Origin: Kribbella jiaozuonensis
GTDB lineage: Bacteria > Actinomycetota > Actinomycetes > Propionibacteriales > Kribbellaceae
Assembly: GCF_005233875.1 (NCBI RefSeq)
Contig: NZ_SZPZ01000001.1
Coordinates: 744,001-808,000 of the forward strand
Direction: 5' to 3'
Length of the DNA: 64,000 bases
Shown: piece after piece, positions 9,041-18,061 of the stretch
How positions within the stretch are numbered: position 1 is the stretch's first letter
Layout of the letters: the number at the start of each line of letters is the position of its first letter
Notes under the pieces: generated by a model
Seen by the model: only the letters and a program-made list of their open reading frames with translations
What the model was told of the DNA's origin: nothing
The model's database searches: none
Position numbers and translations under genes: made by a program

Positions 9041-9081
9041 TTGCTCGATGCAAGTCAGAACACCTGACTAGCTCGAAGCAA
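9041..9081. promoter_or_regulatory. Large operator-like palindrome upstream of the MFS/HxlR operon
   Basis: The core is a perfect inverted repeat AGTCAG-N5-CTGACT (9053-9069). It is flanked by a second, imperfect pair TTGCTCGA (9041-9048) and TCGAAGCAA (9073-9081). It lies 30 to 70 bases before the GTG of the MFS gene. Position and two-fold symmetry suit a dimeric or tetrameric HxlR repressor. Confidence 0.55.
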
Positions 9082-9118
9082 TCCAGCATCTGATGTGAGC
9101 CCCATCACATCCGTGAAG

Positions 9119-9160
9119 AAAGGGGCCTGGAGGCGAACCAAGTCCGCTTCCAGGCCCCTT
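9119..9160 (-). terminator. Rho-independent terminator of the secreted-protein gene
   Basis: A 16-bp stem, AAGGGGCCTGGAGGCG (9120-9135) against CGCTTCCAGGCCCCTT (9145-9160), has one G-U-type mismatch and a nine-base loop. Read on the minus strand it is followed by TTTCTTC, a usable U-rich tail. It sits 30 bases after the stop of the gene ending at 9191. Confidence 0.8.
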
Positions 9161-9190
9161 CAGCCTCGTGGTGCGAGAGCACCCCCGATA

Positions 9191-9832
9191 TCAGCCGGCC
9201 AGTGCGAGCGAGAGCGTTGCGTAGTTGATGACCGCGCCGAGCACCTTGCTGTCGGCGGTGGAGCCGGCCGTCGAGATCTCGACCTCGGCGTTCTTGCTGC
9301 CCTGCTGGCCGACGTACCGGGTCGCGACCCAGCGGGTGGTGTTGCCGCTCTTGTAGGTGTAGACGACCGTGCTCACGGTCATCCGGCCCTGGTGGTTGGT
9401 CGAGTTCATCCCGACCGTCGAGGTGCCGACGATGTGCAGACCGCGGGTGCCCTTGAGGGCCGCGATCTTGCGGTTCAGCGCGGTCACCGTGCTGACGTTG
9501 GCGTACTGGACGTTGAACCGGATCATCCGGTTGTTCGCGCTGTCGTCGAAGCGCGTCTGCCAGTTGCCGAGCTCGACCTGCCGCCAGGTGCTCGGCAGCA
9601 CCGCCATCGCGTGGTTGCCCTCGCTGTAGCGGATGAAGAACCGCGTCTTGTACCGCACCGGCGTCGACGCCGCACTGTTGCTCGAAGCAACCGTCCTGAT
9701 CTGCTCGGTGGCGGCGTTGCTCGGCGCCGCGCCACTCAGTACGAGCGCCGCCGCGCCCGCCAGCGCAGCCACTCCGGAGACAGCCCCCGCAACGATCCCG
9801 AACCGCTTCATCCCTGTATACCCCCAGCTCAT
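9191..9832 (-). CDS. Secreted protein of unknown function
   Basis: The product has 213 residues. The N-terminus MSWGYTGMKRFGIVAGAV... is a signal peptide with a hydrophobic core to about residue 35 and possible cleavage after SNA. The mature ~175 residues contain alternating beta-type stretches (RFNVQYANVSTVTALNRKI, MTVSTVVYTYKSGN). I recognise no family. I chose the ATG at 9832 because GGGAGG lies seven bases upstream; the internal ATG at 9811 (MKRFGIV) is possible and would give a cleaner signal peptide. The gene is divergent from the cyclase/ATPase regulator, with about 100 bases between. A strong terminator follows it. Confidence 0.8.
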   Translation of the reverse strand: MSWGYTGMKRFGIVAGAVSGVAALAGAAALVLSGAAPSNAATEQIRTVASSNSAASTPVRYKTRFFIRYSEGNHAMAVLPSTWRQVELGNWQTRFDDSANNRMIRFNVQYANVSTVTALNRKIAALKGTRGLHIVGTSTVGMNSTNHQGRMTVSTVVYTYKSGNTTRWVATRYVGQQGSKNAEVEISTAGSTADSKVLGAVINYATLSLALAG

Positions 9833-9935
9833 GTCGCAGCCTCCCTGGCCGCGCACCGGATGAGACTCCGGCTCGTTCGGAAAAGTTGCCGCCAGACTCT
9901 CGACGTTTCGAGGGCTGCCCGTCGAGACTGACCGC

Positions 9936-12449
9936 ATGGGTGGGGGAATGGTGTCGATGTTGTTCTCCGACATCGAGGGGTCGACGGTGCTGCTGCGGCG
10001 GCTGGGGGATCGGTACCTCGATGCGCTGGAAGGACACCGCCGGATCCTGCGGGCGGTCTGGACGACGTACGGCGGGACGGAGATGGGGACCGAGGGCGAC
10101 AGCTTCTTCGTCGTGTTCGAGACGGCCGGGGACGCGGTACGCGCTGCGGTCGACGGGCAGCGCGGGCTGGAGGAGCACCGGTGGCCGGGTGGTGAGCGGC
10201 TGCGGGTGCGGATGGGCATCCATACCGGTACGCCGGGTGTGTACGACGGCGACTACTGGGGGATGGACGTCCATCTCGCAGCGCGTATCGGCGCTGCCGC
10301 GCAGGGTGGCCAGATCGTGGTCTCGGCAGTCACCGGTCAGCTCACGCAACTGCCCGACGGCGTGACGCTGCGCGATCTCGGAACCCATCATTTGAAGGAC
10401 ATTCCGGAGCCCGAGCACCTCTTCCAGGTCACGGTCGACGGCCTGCAGACCGACTTTCCGCCACCGCGCACCGTCGGTACGTCGACCAGCCTCCCGGCTC
10501 CGGCGACTGCATTGCTCGGTCGCGAGCAGGACGTCGAACGCATCGGCGAGCTGCTCGGCCAACCCGACGTACGGCTCGTCACGCTGACCGGTCCCGGAGG
10601 CTCGGGCAAGACCCGTCTGGCGATCGGTGCGGCGTCCAAGATCCCCGGCCAGGTGTACTTCGTTCCGCTCGCGGCCGCCACGTCCGAGTCGGTGATGTGG
10701 ACGACGATCGCCGAAGTACTCGACGTACCGCCGCGGGAGCGCGGCCGGATCGTCGCGTACCTGGCGCAGCGGTCTCTGCTGCTGGTCCTCGACAACCTCG
10801 AACAGCTCCCGGACGCCGGCAAGATCGTTGCCGAGATCATCGAAGGTGCCGCCCACGTGAAGGTCGTCGCGACCTCCCGGCGCGCGCTGGGCCTGGTCGG
10901 CGAGTACCAGCATCCCGTGGCACCGCTGCCCGTCACGGACGAGGACTCGGCCGCCGTACAACTGTTCATGGAGCGCGCCCGCGCCGTGCAGCCGGCGTTC
11001 GCGTACACCGACGACGTACTGGAGATCTGCCGGCGGCTCGACGGGCTTCCGCTCGCGATCGAGCTCTGCGCACCGCGCGTCCGCCTGCTGAGCGTCAAGG
11101 AGCTGCTGGCCCGGGTGGACCAGTCGCTCGACATCGCGTCGACGAGCAGTGTGACCCCGGAACGGCAGCGCACCTTGCGGGAGACGATCGCCTGGTCGTA
11201 CGAGCTGCTCAGCCCCGAGTATCGTCGTACCTTCCGCCGGCTTGCGGTCTTCTCCGGCGGCGCCGACCTGGCCGCGATCCAGGAGGTTGCTACTGGCATC
11301 GACCCGCTGGAAACCCTGGCAGAGTTGAACGATGCGAACCTGATCACGCTCGCGGATGGACCGGAAGGCGCCCGCGTCGAGCTGCTCGAGACCATCCACC
11401 AGTACGCCGCCGACGAACTGCGGGCAACCGACGAATCAGAGGCCATCCACAGCCATCACGCCACCTACTACACCGACTTGGCCGAGCGGCTCGAGATCCA
11501 GAAGAGGAGTATGGCCGAGCCGCCGATGGAACGCGCCGAGGCCGACCTCGACAACTTCCGCGCCGCGCTCGCCTGGGCGACCGACAACGACCTTCGGACG
11601 GCGCTGCGCCTGTGCTCGGCCCTCGGCTGGGTCTGGCAGCTCGGCGCGTACCACACCGAAAGTCGCCGCTGGCACGAACAAGTCGTCGCAGCCGCCGGTA
11701 CGACGTCGTCGCCCGAGCTGGCCGCATGCCTTCGTGGATTGAGCAACCTCCTTCTGCTGCAGGGCGAAACGGACCGCGGCTACGAGGTTGCCGCCCGGAG
11801 CCTGGCTATGTCGCGCGAGCTCGACGACCCGGCCGGCATCGCCTTCGGGATGACCGTGCTCGGCACCGCGCAACGTCAGCGCGGTGAACTGGACTCGGCC
11901 AGGCAGACGCTGACCGAAGCCGTCGAGCGACTCCGCACGCTGGACGACAACTGGCGGCTGGCCCGGGTGCTGGGCCATCTGGGCGGCATCGAGGAGGCGC
12001 TCGGGCACTTCGACCGGGCAGAGGAGCTGCTCCGCGAATCCCTGGCCATCAGCGAGTCGTTCGGGGATGCGTTCGAGATGACCATCCACGGACAGAATCT
12101 GGCCTATCTACTCGCTCTCGCCGATCGGGTCGACGAGGCCGCCGAGCTGGCGCGGCATCTGACGCCGACCGTGGTGGCGCTCGGCAGCCCGAGTCTGACC
12201 ATGGCGTTCTCGAACACCGCGATGAACATCCTGCTCAGGCGGGGCGATCCGGCCGGCGCGGCGGAGCTGTTCGGCGCGGAAGAGGCGATGGGCGAGCGAC
12301 TGGAGATCGTCAATCCCTACGCGGAGGAGGAGCTCGCGGAGGCACTTGAATTGGTCGGCGATGCACTTTCGCGCACGGACTGGGAGCGTCATCGGCTGGC
12401 CGGTCGCACCGAACGCGTCGAAGATCTGCTCCTGAGACTGGATTTCTGA
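9936..12449 (+). CDS. Cyclase-like domain / NB-ARC-type ATPase / TPR regulator
   Basis: The protein has 837 residues. Residues ~5-165 are a class III nucleotide cyclase domain with metal ligands Asp12 (FSDIEG) and Asp55 (EGDSFF) and the transition-state Arg117 (AARI). The usual purine-selecting Lys is replaced in TEMGTEGD, and the Asn paired with the Arg is His113, so activity is doubtful. Residues ~185-480 are an AAA/NB-ARC-type ATPase with Walker A GPGGSGKT near 219 and Walker [10 protein letters not shown] near 281. The remainder is helical TPR-like. I see no classical DNA-binding domain. Mycobacterial proteins of this layout are called LuxR or cyclase family regulators. The partner and signal are unknown. 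Confidence 0.88.
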   Translation: MGGGMVSMLFSDIEGSTVLLRRLGDRYLDALEGHRRILRAVWTTYGGTEMGTEGDSFFVVFETAGDAVRAAVDGQRGLEEHRWPGGERLRVRMGIHTGTPGVYDGDYWGMDVHLAARIGAAAQGGQIVVSAVTGQLTQLPDGVTLRDLGTHHLKDIPEPEHLFQVTVDGLQTDFPPPRTVGTSTSLPAPATALLGREQDVERIGELLGQPDVRLVTLTGPGGSGKTRLAIGAASKIPGQVYFVPLAAATSESVMWTTIAEVLDVPPRERGRIVAYLAQRSLLLVLDNLEQLPDAGKIVAEIIEGAAHVKVVATSRRALGLVGEYQHPVAPLPVTDEDSAAVQLFMERARAVQPAFAYTDDVLEICRRLDGLPLAIELCAPRVRLLSVKELLARVDQSLDIASTSSVTPERQRTLRETIAWSYELLSPEYRRTFRRLAVFSGGADLAAIQEVATGIDPLETLAELNDANLITLADGPEGARVELLETIHQYAADELRATDESEAIHSHHATYYTDLAERLEIQKRSMAEPPMERAEADLDNFRAALAWATDNDLRTALRLCSALGWVWQLGAYHTESRRWHEQVVAAAGTTSSPELAACLRGLSNLLLLQGETDRGYEVAARSLAMSRELDDPAGIAFGMTVLGTAQRQRGELDSARQTLTEAVERLRTLDDNWRLARVLGHLGGIEEALGHFDRAEELLRESLAISESFGDAFEMTIHGQNLAYLLALADRVDEAAELARHLTPTVVALGSPSLTMAFSNTAMNILLRRGDPAGAAELFGAEEAMGERLEIVNPYAEEELAEALELVGDALSRTDWERHRLAGRTERVEDLLLRLDF

Positions 12450-12481
12450 GGCGTGCGGTTGTACAAGGCAACGGCGAGTGG

Positions 12482-12510
12482 TTGACCGCTGTGAGCGACC
12501 ACACCATACT
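12482..12510 (+). promoter_or_regulatory. Promoter of the DUF11 exoprotein gene
   Basis: TTGACC at 12482-12487 and CATACT at 12505-12510 are 17 bases apart and face the gene starting at 12586, giving a leader of about 70 bases. No other plausible hexamer pair was seen in this gap. Confidence 0.45.
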
Positions 12511-12585
12511 GCTTGCACCGCCATCAGGGCGGTCTGTGGGGGCAGTTGTTACTGGGGTTCAAATGGGGATGGGGGGCTATTGCTT

Positions 12586-13425
12586 ATGCATGCCTGGAAG
12601 TTGTTTCGTGCTGCGCTGGTGACGGCCGTCGCCGGTGCGACACTGGTGACGGTCCCGGTGACCGCTCACGCGGCACCGCCGACGAGTGCGATCGAGGTCA
12701 GTACGACGTCGGTCGCCCGCGGGGAGACCTTTACGATCAAGCAAACCGTGTACAACTCGGACTCGGGCACGGTCCTGGGCGGCAAGGCGACGCTGTACGC
12801 CAAGGACGCCATGCTCCCGGACATGGTCGACCTGGTGTCATGCCCGGAGGCCACGGCGTGTGACACGCTCGGGACCAGCGTCCGGGCCGGGACCGGCGAC
12901 GTACTGCCGGGTGCGTCCAAGACCATCACCTTCACTTTCCGGGTGAAGGACGACGCGCCGCTCGGGACGATCCAGTTGCAGCACCAGTTCGTCGGCGAGA
13001 ACTTCTCGTTCGAGATCATCGACGGACCGGAGCTGACCATCAAGGAGGCGCCGGCCGACGTCGCCGTCTCGCTGAGCGGGAAGGCCACCGGAGCGAAGAT
13101 CACCTACACGATCGGCGTGAAGAACAACGGCCCGGGCACCGCGACCGGGGTCCGGGTGGTCGGCACCTTCCCGGCCAACCTGGCCTACGTCAGCACGACC
13201 TGCGCGCGGGTCGGGTCGACGCGATCGGTGAACTGTGACATCGCCTCTCTGGCCAGCGGCGAGAGTGCGACGCGGACGTTGACGGTGCAGGCGGGGCTGC
13301 TGACGATCGGGACGCTGACCACGACCGCGCAGCGGACCGTCAGCGCACCGACCGACCCGGTGGTCGCGAACGACAAGGCGAGCAAGGTCTGCCGGGCGCT
13401 GACCTGGTTGATCGTTTCTTGCTAG
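12586..13425 (+). CDS. Secreted DUF11-repeat protein
   Basis: The product has 279 residues. A signal peptide (MHAWKLFRAALVTAVAGATL... to AHA) is followed by two immunoglobulin-like parts. The second (from about residue 155, ADVAVSLSGKATGAKITYTIGVKNNGPGTATGV in outline) is a clear DUF11 module with the family's conserved NNGP. No LPxTG signal, membrane anchor or GPI-like tail is seen; the C-terminus VCRALTWLIVSC is short and hydrophobic. DUF11 modules are cell-surface or secreted structural domains. The ATG at 12586 is preceded by a run of Gs (12571-12576). The upstream open frame is not used because it would put 36 residues before the signal peptide. Confidence 0.85.
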   Translation: MHAWKLFRAALVTAVAGATLVTVPVTAHAAPPTSAIEVSTTSVARGETFTIKQTVYNSDSGTVLGGKATLYAKDAMLPDMVDLVSCPEATACDTLGTSVRAGTGDVLPGASKTITFTFRVKDDAPLGTIQLQHQFVGENFSFEIIDGPELTIKEAPADVAVSLSGKATGAKITYTIGVKNNGPGTATGVRVVGTFPANLAYVSTTCARVGSTRSVNCDIASLASGESATRTLTVQAGLLTIGTLTTTAQRTVSAPTDPVVANDKASKVCRALTWLIVSC

Positions 13426-13448
13426 CAACGCGCTGAAACAGTAGGACG

Positions 13449-13486
13449 GCCGGCGGCCGCGGGTTCTCGAGCCCGCGGCCGCCGGC
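13449..13486 (+). terminator. Strong intrinsic terminator after the DUF11 gene
   Basis: A perfect 15-bp stem is formed by 13449-13463 and 13472-13486 (GCCGGCGGCCGCGGG with its complement), with an eight-base loop. It is followed by TTCATTTTT on the plus strand. It lies 24 bases after the stop codon at 13425 and insulates the sugar-transport operon that follows. Confidence 0.9.
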
Positions 13487-13540
13487 TTCATTTTTGTCTC
13501 ATGCCTTGCATCCGAGGGCGGCAGAGGTTTACGGTCCGGG

Positions 13541-13551
13541 TTAACGTTTAA
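13541..13551. promoter_or_regulatory. LacI-family operator-like site
   Basis: TTAACGTTTAA is a near-perfect palindrome around a central CG, the standard form of LacI/GalR operators. It lies 40 bases before the start of the binding-protein gene. The fourth gene of this operon encodes a LacI-family regulator, so autoregulation here is the simplest reading. Confidence 0.5.
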
Positions 13552-13591
13552 GTGAGTGTTAGTGAGCACTTCTTCGAAACTTGGAGCAACT

Positions 13592-15217
13592 ATGATCAGT
13601 CGGCGACGGTTTCTGCAGGTGACCGGTGCGGCGATTGCCACCTCGACGACGCTGGCGGCCTGTGGCGACGGTGGCGCGTCGAGCGGCGGCGCGAAGGCGT
13701 CCGGTGAGCTCAAGCTCCCGACGTACAGGCCGTTCGAGGGGCTGCACCCGGACTTCCCGGGGGCCGAGTCCGGCCTCGAGCCCGGGTTCCTGAAGTTCCC
13801 GGCGGATGCGATCTCGAGTGTGAAGGCGCCGCCGCTGACGAACGCGGTGACCGCGCTGACCGAGACGTTCGCGACGCCCCCGCCGCCGATGGGCAGCAAC
13901 CCGATGTGGCAGGCGCTGAACTCCGCCCTCGGCGCCGAGCTCAAGCTGACCATCGGCACCGACCCGGGCTACCCGGAGAAGTTCGCCACGCTGCTCGCCA
14001 GCGACTCGCTCCCGGACCTGATGTGGCTGCCGCCGAACCAGGGCATCCCGAACATCGGCCCGATGCTCGAGGCCAAGTTCCAGGACCTGACCAAGTACCT
14101 GTCCGGCGACGCCGTGCTCGAGTACCCCAACCTGGCGGCGCTGAAGCCGGCCTCCTGGCGGACCGCGGTGGTGAACGGGAAGATCTGGGGCGCACCGATC
14201 CCGTCGACCCCGTTCGGCCAGGTGATGATGGGCAACCCGAAGACCTGGGCGAAGGTCGGCGGTCTGCAGTGCACGACCGCGGACGAGTTCTTTGCCAAGT
14301 GCAAGGAGCTGAGCAACGGCACGAACTACGCGCTCGAGCCCGCGATCATCAACATGCTGCACATGTTCGGCGAATGGTTCGGCGCCCCGAACGGCTGGCG
14401 GGTGAACTCCGACCGCTCGCTCACGTACCTCTACGAGACCGACAACTACAAGGCCGCCGTCGAGTACGCCGCGAAGCTCTGGGCCGCCAAGGTGTTCTAC
14501 CCGGACCTCAACCTGGCCGACGCGACGCCGAAGACCGTCAACGGCCAGATCGCCGCGCAGGTCACGGTCGGCCCGCGGGCGACCGCCGACTTCCGGAACC
14601 TCGACCCGACGCTGTTCGTGGACACGATGATCCCGTTCGGCCATGACGGCAAGGCGAAACCGACGTACGACATGGGCTACGGCACGGTCGGGTTCACGCC
14701 GTTCAAGAAGACCGACGAGGGCCGGATCCGCGAGCTGCTCGCGCTGATGGACTACCTGTCCGCGCCGTTCGGCACCAAGGAGTACCTGATCAAGAACTTC
14801 GGCGTCGAGGGGCAGCAGTACACCCTGGACGCGCAGAAGAACCCGGTGCTGACCAAGGCCGGCAACCAGCAGGCGCCCGGACTGGTCAGTGCGCTGCAGA
14901 TCATGAACTCGCCGGAGAGCGTGATCTTCAACCCGGCGTACCCGGACGACACCAAGAAGATCTACGCGACCGAGCAGAAGCTGCTCAAGTACGCGATGCG
15001 GAACCCGACCGCCGGCACGTACTCCGACACGTCGAGCAAGCTCGGTCCGAAGCTGACCGCGGCGTTCCGGGACACGATCGTCGACATCGTCACCGGCCGG
15101 CAGAAGATGGACGCGTACGACGCGGCGCTGAAGCGCTGGAAGTCCGGCGGCGGTGACAAGATGCGCGACGAGTTCGCGGCCGTGCTGCCTGCGAGCGTGC
15201 CGGTGACCGGGTCGTGA
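13592..15217 (+). CDS. ABC sugar transporter, Tat-exported lipoprotein solute-binding protein
   Basis: The protein has 541 residues. MISRRRFLQVTG is a twin-arginine motif and LAAC places the lipid-bearing Cys at residue 24, so it should be folded in the cytoplasm and anchored outside. The mature chain resembles large family 1 extracellular binding proteins of the LplA/YtcQ type (DLMWLPPNQGIPN..., AVEYAAKLWAAKVFYPD). These feed complex carbohydrates to type I permeases. The ATG at 13592 follows TTGGAG. It is the first gene of the operon, and its TGA overlaps the ATG of the next gene. Confidence 0.92.
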   Translation: MISRRRFLQVTGAAIATSTTLAACGDGGASSGGAKASGELKLPTYRPFEGLHPDFPGAESGLEPGFLKFPADAISSVKAPPLTNAVTALTETFATPPPPMGSNPMWQALNSALGAELKLTIGTDPGYPEKFATLLASDSLPDLMWLPPNQGIPNIGPMLEAKFQDLTKYLSGDAVLEYPNLAALKPASWRTAVVNGKIWGAPIPSTPFGQVMMGNPKTWAKVGGLQCTTADEFFAKCKELSNGTNYALEPAIINMLHMFGEWFGAPNGWRVNSDRSLTYLYETDNYKAAVEYAAKLWAAKVFYPDLNLADATPKTVNGQIAAQVTVGPRATADFRNLDPTLFVDTMIPFGHDGKAKPTYDMGYGTVGFTPFKKTDEGRIRELLALMDYLSAPFGTKEYLIKNFGVEGQQYTLDAQKNPVLTKAGNQQAPGLVSALQIMNSPESVIFNPAYPDDTKKIYATEQKLLKYAMRNPTAGTYSDTSSKLGPKLTAAFRDTIVDIVTGRQKMDAYDAALKRWKSGGGDKMRDEFAAVLPASVPVTGS

Positions 15218-16173
15218 TGCTGAAGTCGAGTGCGGCTGAGCGGCAGGTCAAGAACGGCCTGCCGCTGAAGGCGAAATGGGCCCGGGACTGGCAGATGGTG
15301 CTGCTGATGATCCCCGGAGTCGTGTTCCTGCTGGTGTTCTTCTACCTGCCGGTGCTCGGCAACGTGGTCGCGTTCCAGGACTTCCAGCCGTACCTCGGGA
15401 TCATGCACAGCGAGTGGAACGGCCTGCAGAACTTCGTCAACCTCTACGACAACCCGGACTTCTGGGACGCATTGCGGAACACGTTGCTGCTTGCCGTCGT
15501 ACAACTGGTGCTGTTCTTCCCGGTGCCGATCGGGCTGGCGCTGATCGTCGACTCGCTGGTCAGCAACCGGTTCCGGCGGTGGTTCCAGACGATCGCGTAC
15601 CTGCCGCACTTCCTGTCCTGGGTGCTGGTCGTGACGCTGTTCCAGCAGTCGCTCGGCGGGGCGGGGTTCGTCAACAACCTGCTCCGGCACGCGGGACTGG
15701 ATCCGATCCCGTTCATGACCAACCCGGACACGTTCCCGTTGCTCGTGGTCGCGCAGCTGGTCTGGAAGGACGCGGGCTGGGCGATGATCATCTTCCTCGC
15801 GGCGCTGACCACCGTGGACGTCTCGCTGTACGAGGCTGCCGCCGCGGACGGCGCCGGCCGGTGGCGGCGGCTGTGGCACATCACGCTGCCGTCGCTGCGG
15901 ACCGTCATCGTGCTGCTGCTGATCCTGCGGATCGGCGACATCCTCAGCGTCGGGTTCGAGCAGTTCATCCTCCAGCGCGACTCGGTCGGCCCGGGCGCGG
16001 CCGAAGTACTCGACACGTTCACGTACTACGCGGGCGTGGTCGGCGGCGACTGGAGCAGCGGGGCCGCGGCCGGTCTGGCCAAGGGTGTGGTCGGGGCGCT
16101 GCTGTTGTGGGGCGCGAACTCACTTGCTCATCGGCTCGGCGAGCCGGGTATCTTCCAAAGGCGCGGCGCATGA
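15217..16173 (+). CDS. ABC sugar transporter permease, LplB/UgpA type
   Basis: This is a 318-residue membrane protein with six predicted helices. The EAA loop (about residues 206-225, EAAAADGAGRWRRLWHITLP) is the contact site for the ATPase. Its start codon overlaps the preceding stop (TGATG); a GTG at 15214 is an alternative. Together with the next gene it forms the translocation pore for the sugar delivered by the binding protein. No ATPase gene is present in the operon. In actinomycetes such importers normally borrow a shared MsiK-type ATPase from elsewhere. Confidence 0.93.
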   Translation: MLKSSAAERQVKNGLPLKAKWARDWQMVLLMIPGVVFLLVFFYLPVLGNVVAFQDFQPYLGIMHSEWNGLQNFVNLYDNPDFWDALRNTLLLAVVQLVLFFPVPIGLALIVDSLVSNRFRRWFQTIAYLPHFLSWVLVVTLFQQSLGGAGFVNNLLRHAGLDPIPFMTNPDTFPLLVVAQLVWKDAGWAMIIFLAALTTVDVSLYEAAAADGAGRWRRLWHITLPSLRTVIVLLLILRIGDILSVGFEQFILQRDSVGPGAAEVLDTFTYYAGVVGGDWSSGAAAGLAKGVVGALLLWGANSLAHRLGEPGIFQRRGA

Positions 16174-17045
16174 GACCTATCTGGAAAGAGCGTCCATCTC
16201 CTGGCTATCAGGCGATCAAGGCTCTGGTGCTGGGCGGGTTCGCGCTGGTGATCGTGATCCCGATCCTGGTCGTGATCTCGACGTCCCTGGCCAGTGATCG
16301 CGACATCATCGATGCCGGCGGGTATGTGCTGTGGCCGTCGCATCCGACGCTGAAGGCGTACCAAACGCTGTTCGGCGGCGGGTTGATGGGCCGGGCGATC
16401 CTGGTCAGCGTGTTCGTCACGCTGATGGGTACGGCGATCGCACTGGCCGTCACGATCGCGCTCGCGTACGCGACGTCGCGGCCGGTGCTGTTCGGACGAC
16501 CGGTGTTGCTGATGGTGCTGTTCACGTTGCTGTTCGCGCCGGGGATCATCCCGATGTTCCTGGTGGTGAAGCAGCTCGGGTTGCTCGACAGCCTGTGGTC
16601 GCTGATCCTGCCGGGGGCGTTGGGTGCCTTCAACTTCGTTGTCCTGCGCACCTTCTTCATGAACGTGCCGGGTGAGTTGCTGGAGAGCGCGCGGATCGAC
16701 GGCGCGAGCGACTTCACCATCCTGCGACGGATCGTGCTGCCGCTGTCGAAGGCCGTGGTCGCGGTGGTCGGGCTGTTCTACGCGGTCGGGTTCTGGAACG
16801 CGTTCTTCAACGCGCTGCTGTACCTGAACGACACGTCGAAATGGCCGGTCCAGGTGATCCTGCGGACGTACGTGCTGCAGGGCAAGTCGCTGTCGGCGGA
16901 CCAACTCGGCGTACATCCGCCGTCGCAACCGCAGTCCCTGCAGATGGCCGTCGTCGTGGTCGCACTGGTCCCGATCGCCATGGTGTACCCGTTCCTCCAA
17001 CGGCACTTCACCAAAGGCGTCATCACCGGTGCGGTCAAAGGCTGA
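16170..17045 (+). CDS. ABC sugar transporter permease, LplC/UgpE type
   Basis: The product has 291 residues. MRPIWKERPSPGYQAIKALVLGGFALVIVIPILVV starts the first of six helices, and the EAA loop is at about residues 172-193 (ESARIDGASDFTILRRIVLP). The frame is open upstream as far as 15276, but that part is a shadow of the first permease gene. The real ATG at 16170 overlaps the TGA of that gene (ATGA). It pairs with the preceding permease. Confidence 0.93.
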   Translation: MRPIWKERPSPGYQAIKALVLGGFALVIVIPILVVISTSLASDRDIIDAGGYVLWPSHPTLKAYQTLFGGGLMGRAILVSVFVTLMGTAIALAVTIALAYATSRPVLFGRPVLLMVLFTLLFAPGIIPMFLVVKQLGLLDSLWSLILPGALGAFNFVVLRTFFMNVPGELLESARIDGASDFTILRRIVLPLSKAVVAVVGLFYAVGFWNAFFNALLYLNDTSKWPVQVILRTYVLQGKSLSADQLGVHPPSQPQSLQMAVVVVALVPIAMVYPFLQRHFTKGVITGAVKG

Positions 17046-17062
17046 TCTGCAACAATCGTCCT

Positions 17063-18061
17063 ATGTCCTCACCTGCGGCCGATCGGCCGACGCTGCGCAT
17101 GGTGGCGAAGGAGGCAGGTGTCTCGGTCGCGACCGTGTCCTACGTGCTGTCCGGGCGGCATCGCAGCCACACCATCAAGGACACGACCGCGGACCGGGTC
17201 CGCGAGGCCGCCACGCGACTCGGGTACCGACGCAACGATGCGGCGCGCGCGATCCGGACCGGGAAGTCGGACCTGGTCCTGCTCTCGCTCAGCGTGCTCG
17301 CCGACCCGTGGTCGCAGGCGGTCGCGGCCACGGTCAGTACGGCGGTGACTCCGCTCGGCAAGACCGCCCTGATCGTGGCCGACGGCGACTGGCGGACCGT
17401 GCTGGCGAACCGGACGCCGGACGTGATCTTCATCGACAGCGTCAAGCCTGATCCGTCCCAGATCGCTGAGCTGGAGGCGTTTGCGGCGCAAGGTGTGCAG
17501 ATCGTGGCGTTCAGCGAGACGCTCGAGCCGGAGGGCTTCGACGTGATCCGGTCGGGCGCCGAGCCGCGGTGTCATCTCGCGGTCGAGCACCTGCTCGAGC
17601 ACCACGACCGGGTCGGCGCGCTGACCTCGCGGACCACGGACTTCGCGCGCTTCGACGCCTACCTGAACACGTTGCGTGCCGCCGGCAAGCCGATCCGGGA
17701 CGACGACATCGAGGTCTTCGAGCAGCATCCCGAGGGTGCGTACCGGGCCGCGATGGCGTTGCTGTCCAAGCCGGATCGGCCGACCGCGCTCTACTGCACC
17801 ACGGACTTCGCCGCGATCGCCGCCGTACGGGCAGCGCATCGGCTGCGGATCGACGTACCGCGGGAGCTGGCGATCGTCGGCGTCGGCAACACGCCGGAGG
17901 GCGAGCACCTCGACCCGTCGCTGTCGACGGTCGGGCCGGTCAACTTCAACGAGGCGCTGGCGCAGATCATCGTGAGCAGGCTGACCGATCGAGAGGGTGC
18001 TCCGGGTGAGGTGTTCGACTTCCCATGGCAGTTGATCGTGCGGGAGTCGTCCCGGGTATGA
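17063..18061 (+). CDS. LacI family transcriptional regulator
   Basis: The protein has 332 residues. The N-terminal helix-turn-helix reads TLRMVAKEAGVSVATVSYVL (about residues 10-29) with the LacI hinge helix after it, and a periplasmic-binding-like effector domain makes up the rest. It lies 17 bases after the permease gene and overlaps the sulfatase start by four bases, so it is made with the genes it probably controls. The likely operator is the TTAACGTTTAA site at 13541. The effector is probably the imported sugar or a breakdown product. Confidence 0.93.
   Translation: MSSPAADRPTLRMVAKEAGVSVATVSYVLSGRHRSHTIKDTTADRVREAATRLGYRRNDAARAIRTGKSDLVLLSLSVLADPWSQAVAATVSTAVTPLGKTALIVADGDWRTVLANRTPDVIFIDSVKPDPSQIAELEAFAAQGVQIVAFSETLEPEGFDVIRSGAEPRCHLAVEHLLEHHDRVGALTSRTTDFARFDAYLNTLRAAGKPIRDDDIEVFEQHPEGAYRAAMALLSKPDRPTALYCTTDFAAIAAVRAAHRLRIDVPRELAIVGVGNTPEGEHLDPSLSTVGPVNFNEALAQIIVSRLTDREGAPGEVFDFPWQLIVRESSRV

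Noticed and set aside
9105..11399. 764-codon minus-strand frame
   Set aside because: It spans the secreted protein gene, a terminator and the ATPase regulator, and its product has no domain.
15276..16169. Upstream part of the frame of the second permease
   Set aside because: It is an Arg/Ala-rich shadow of the first permease gene. The ATG at 16170 with ATGA overlap is the real start.
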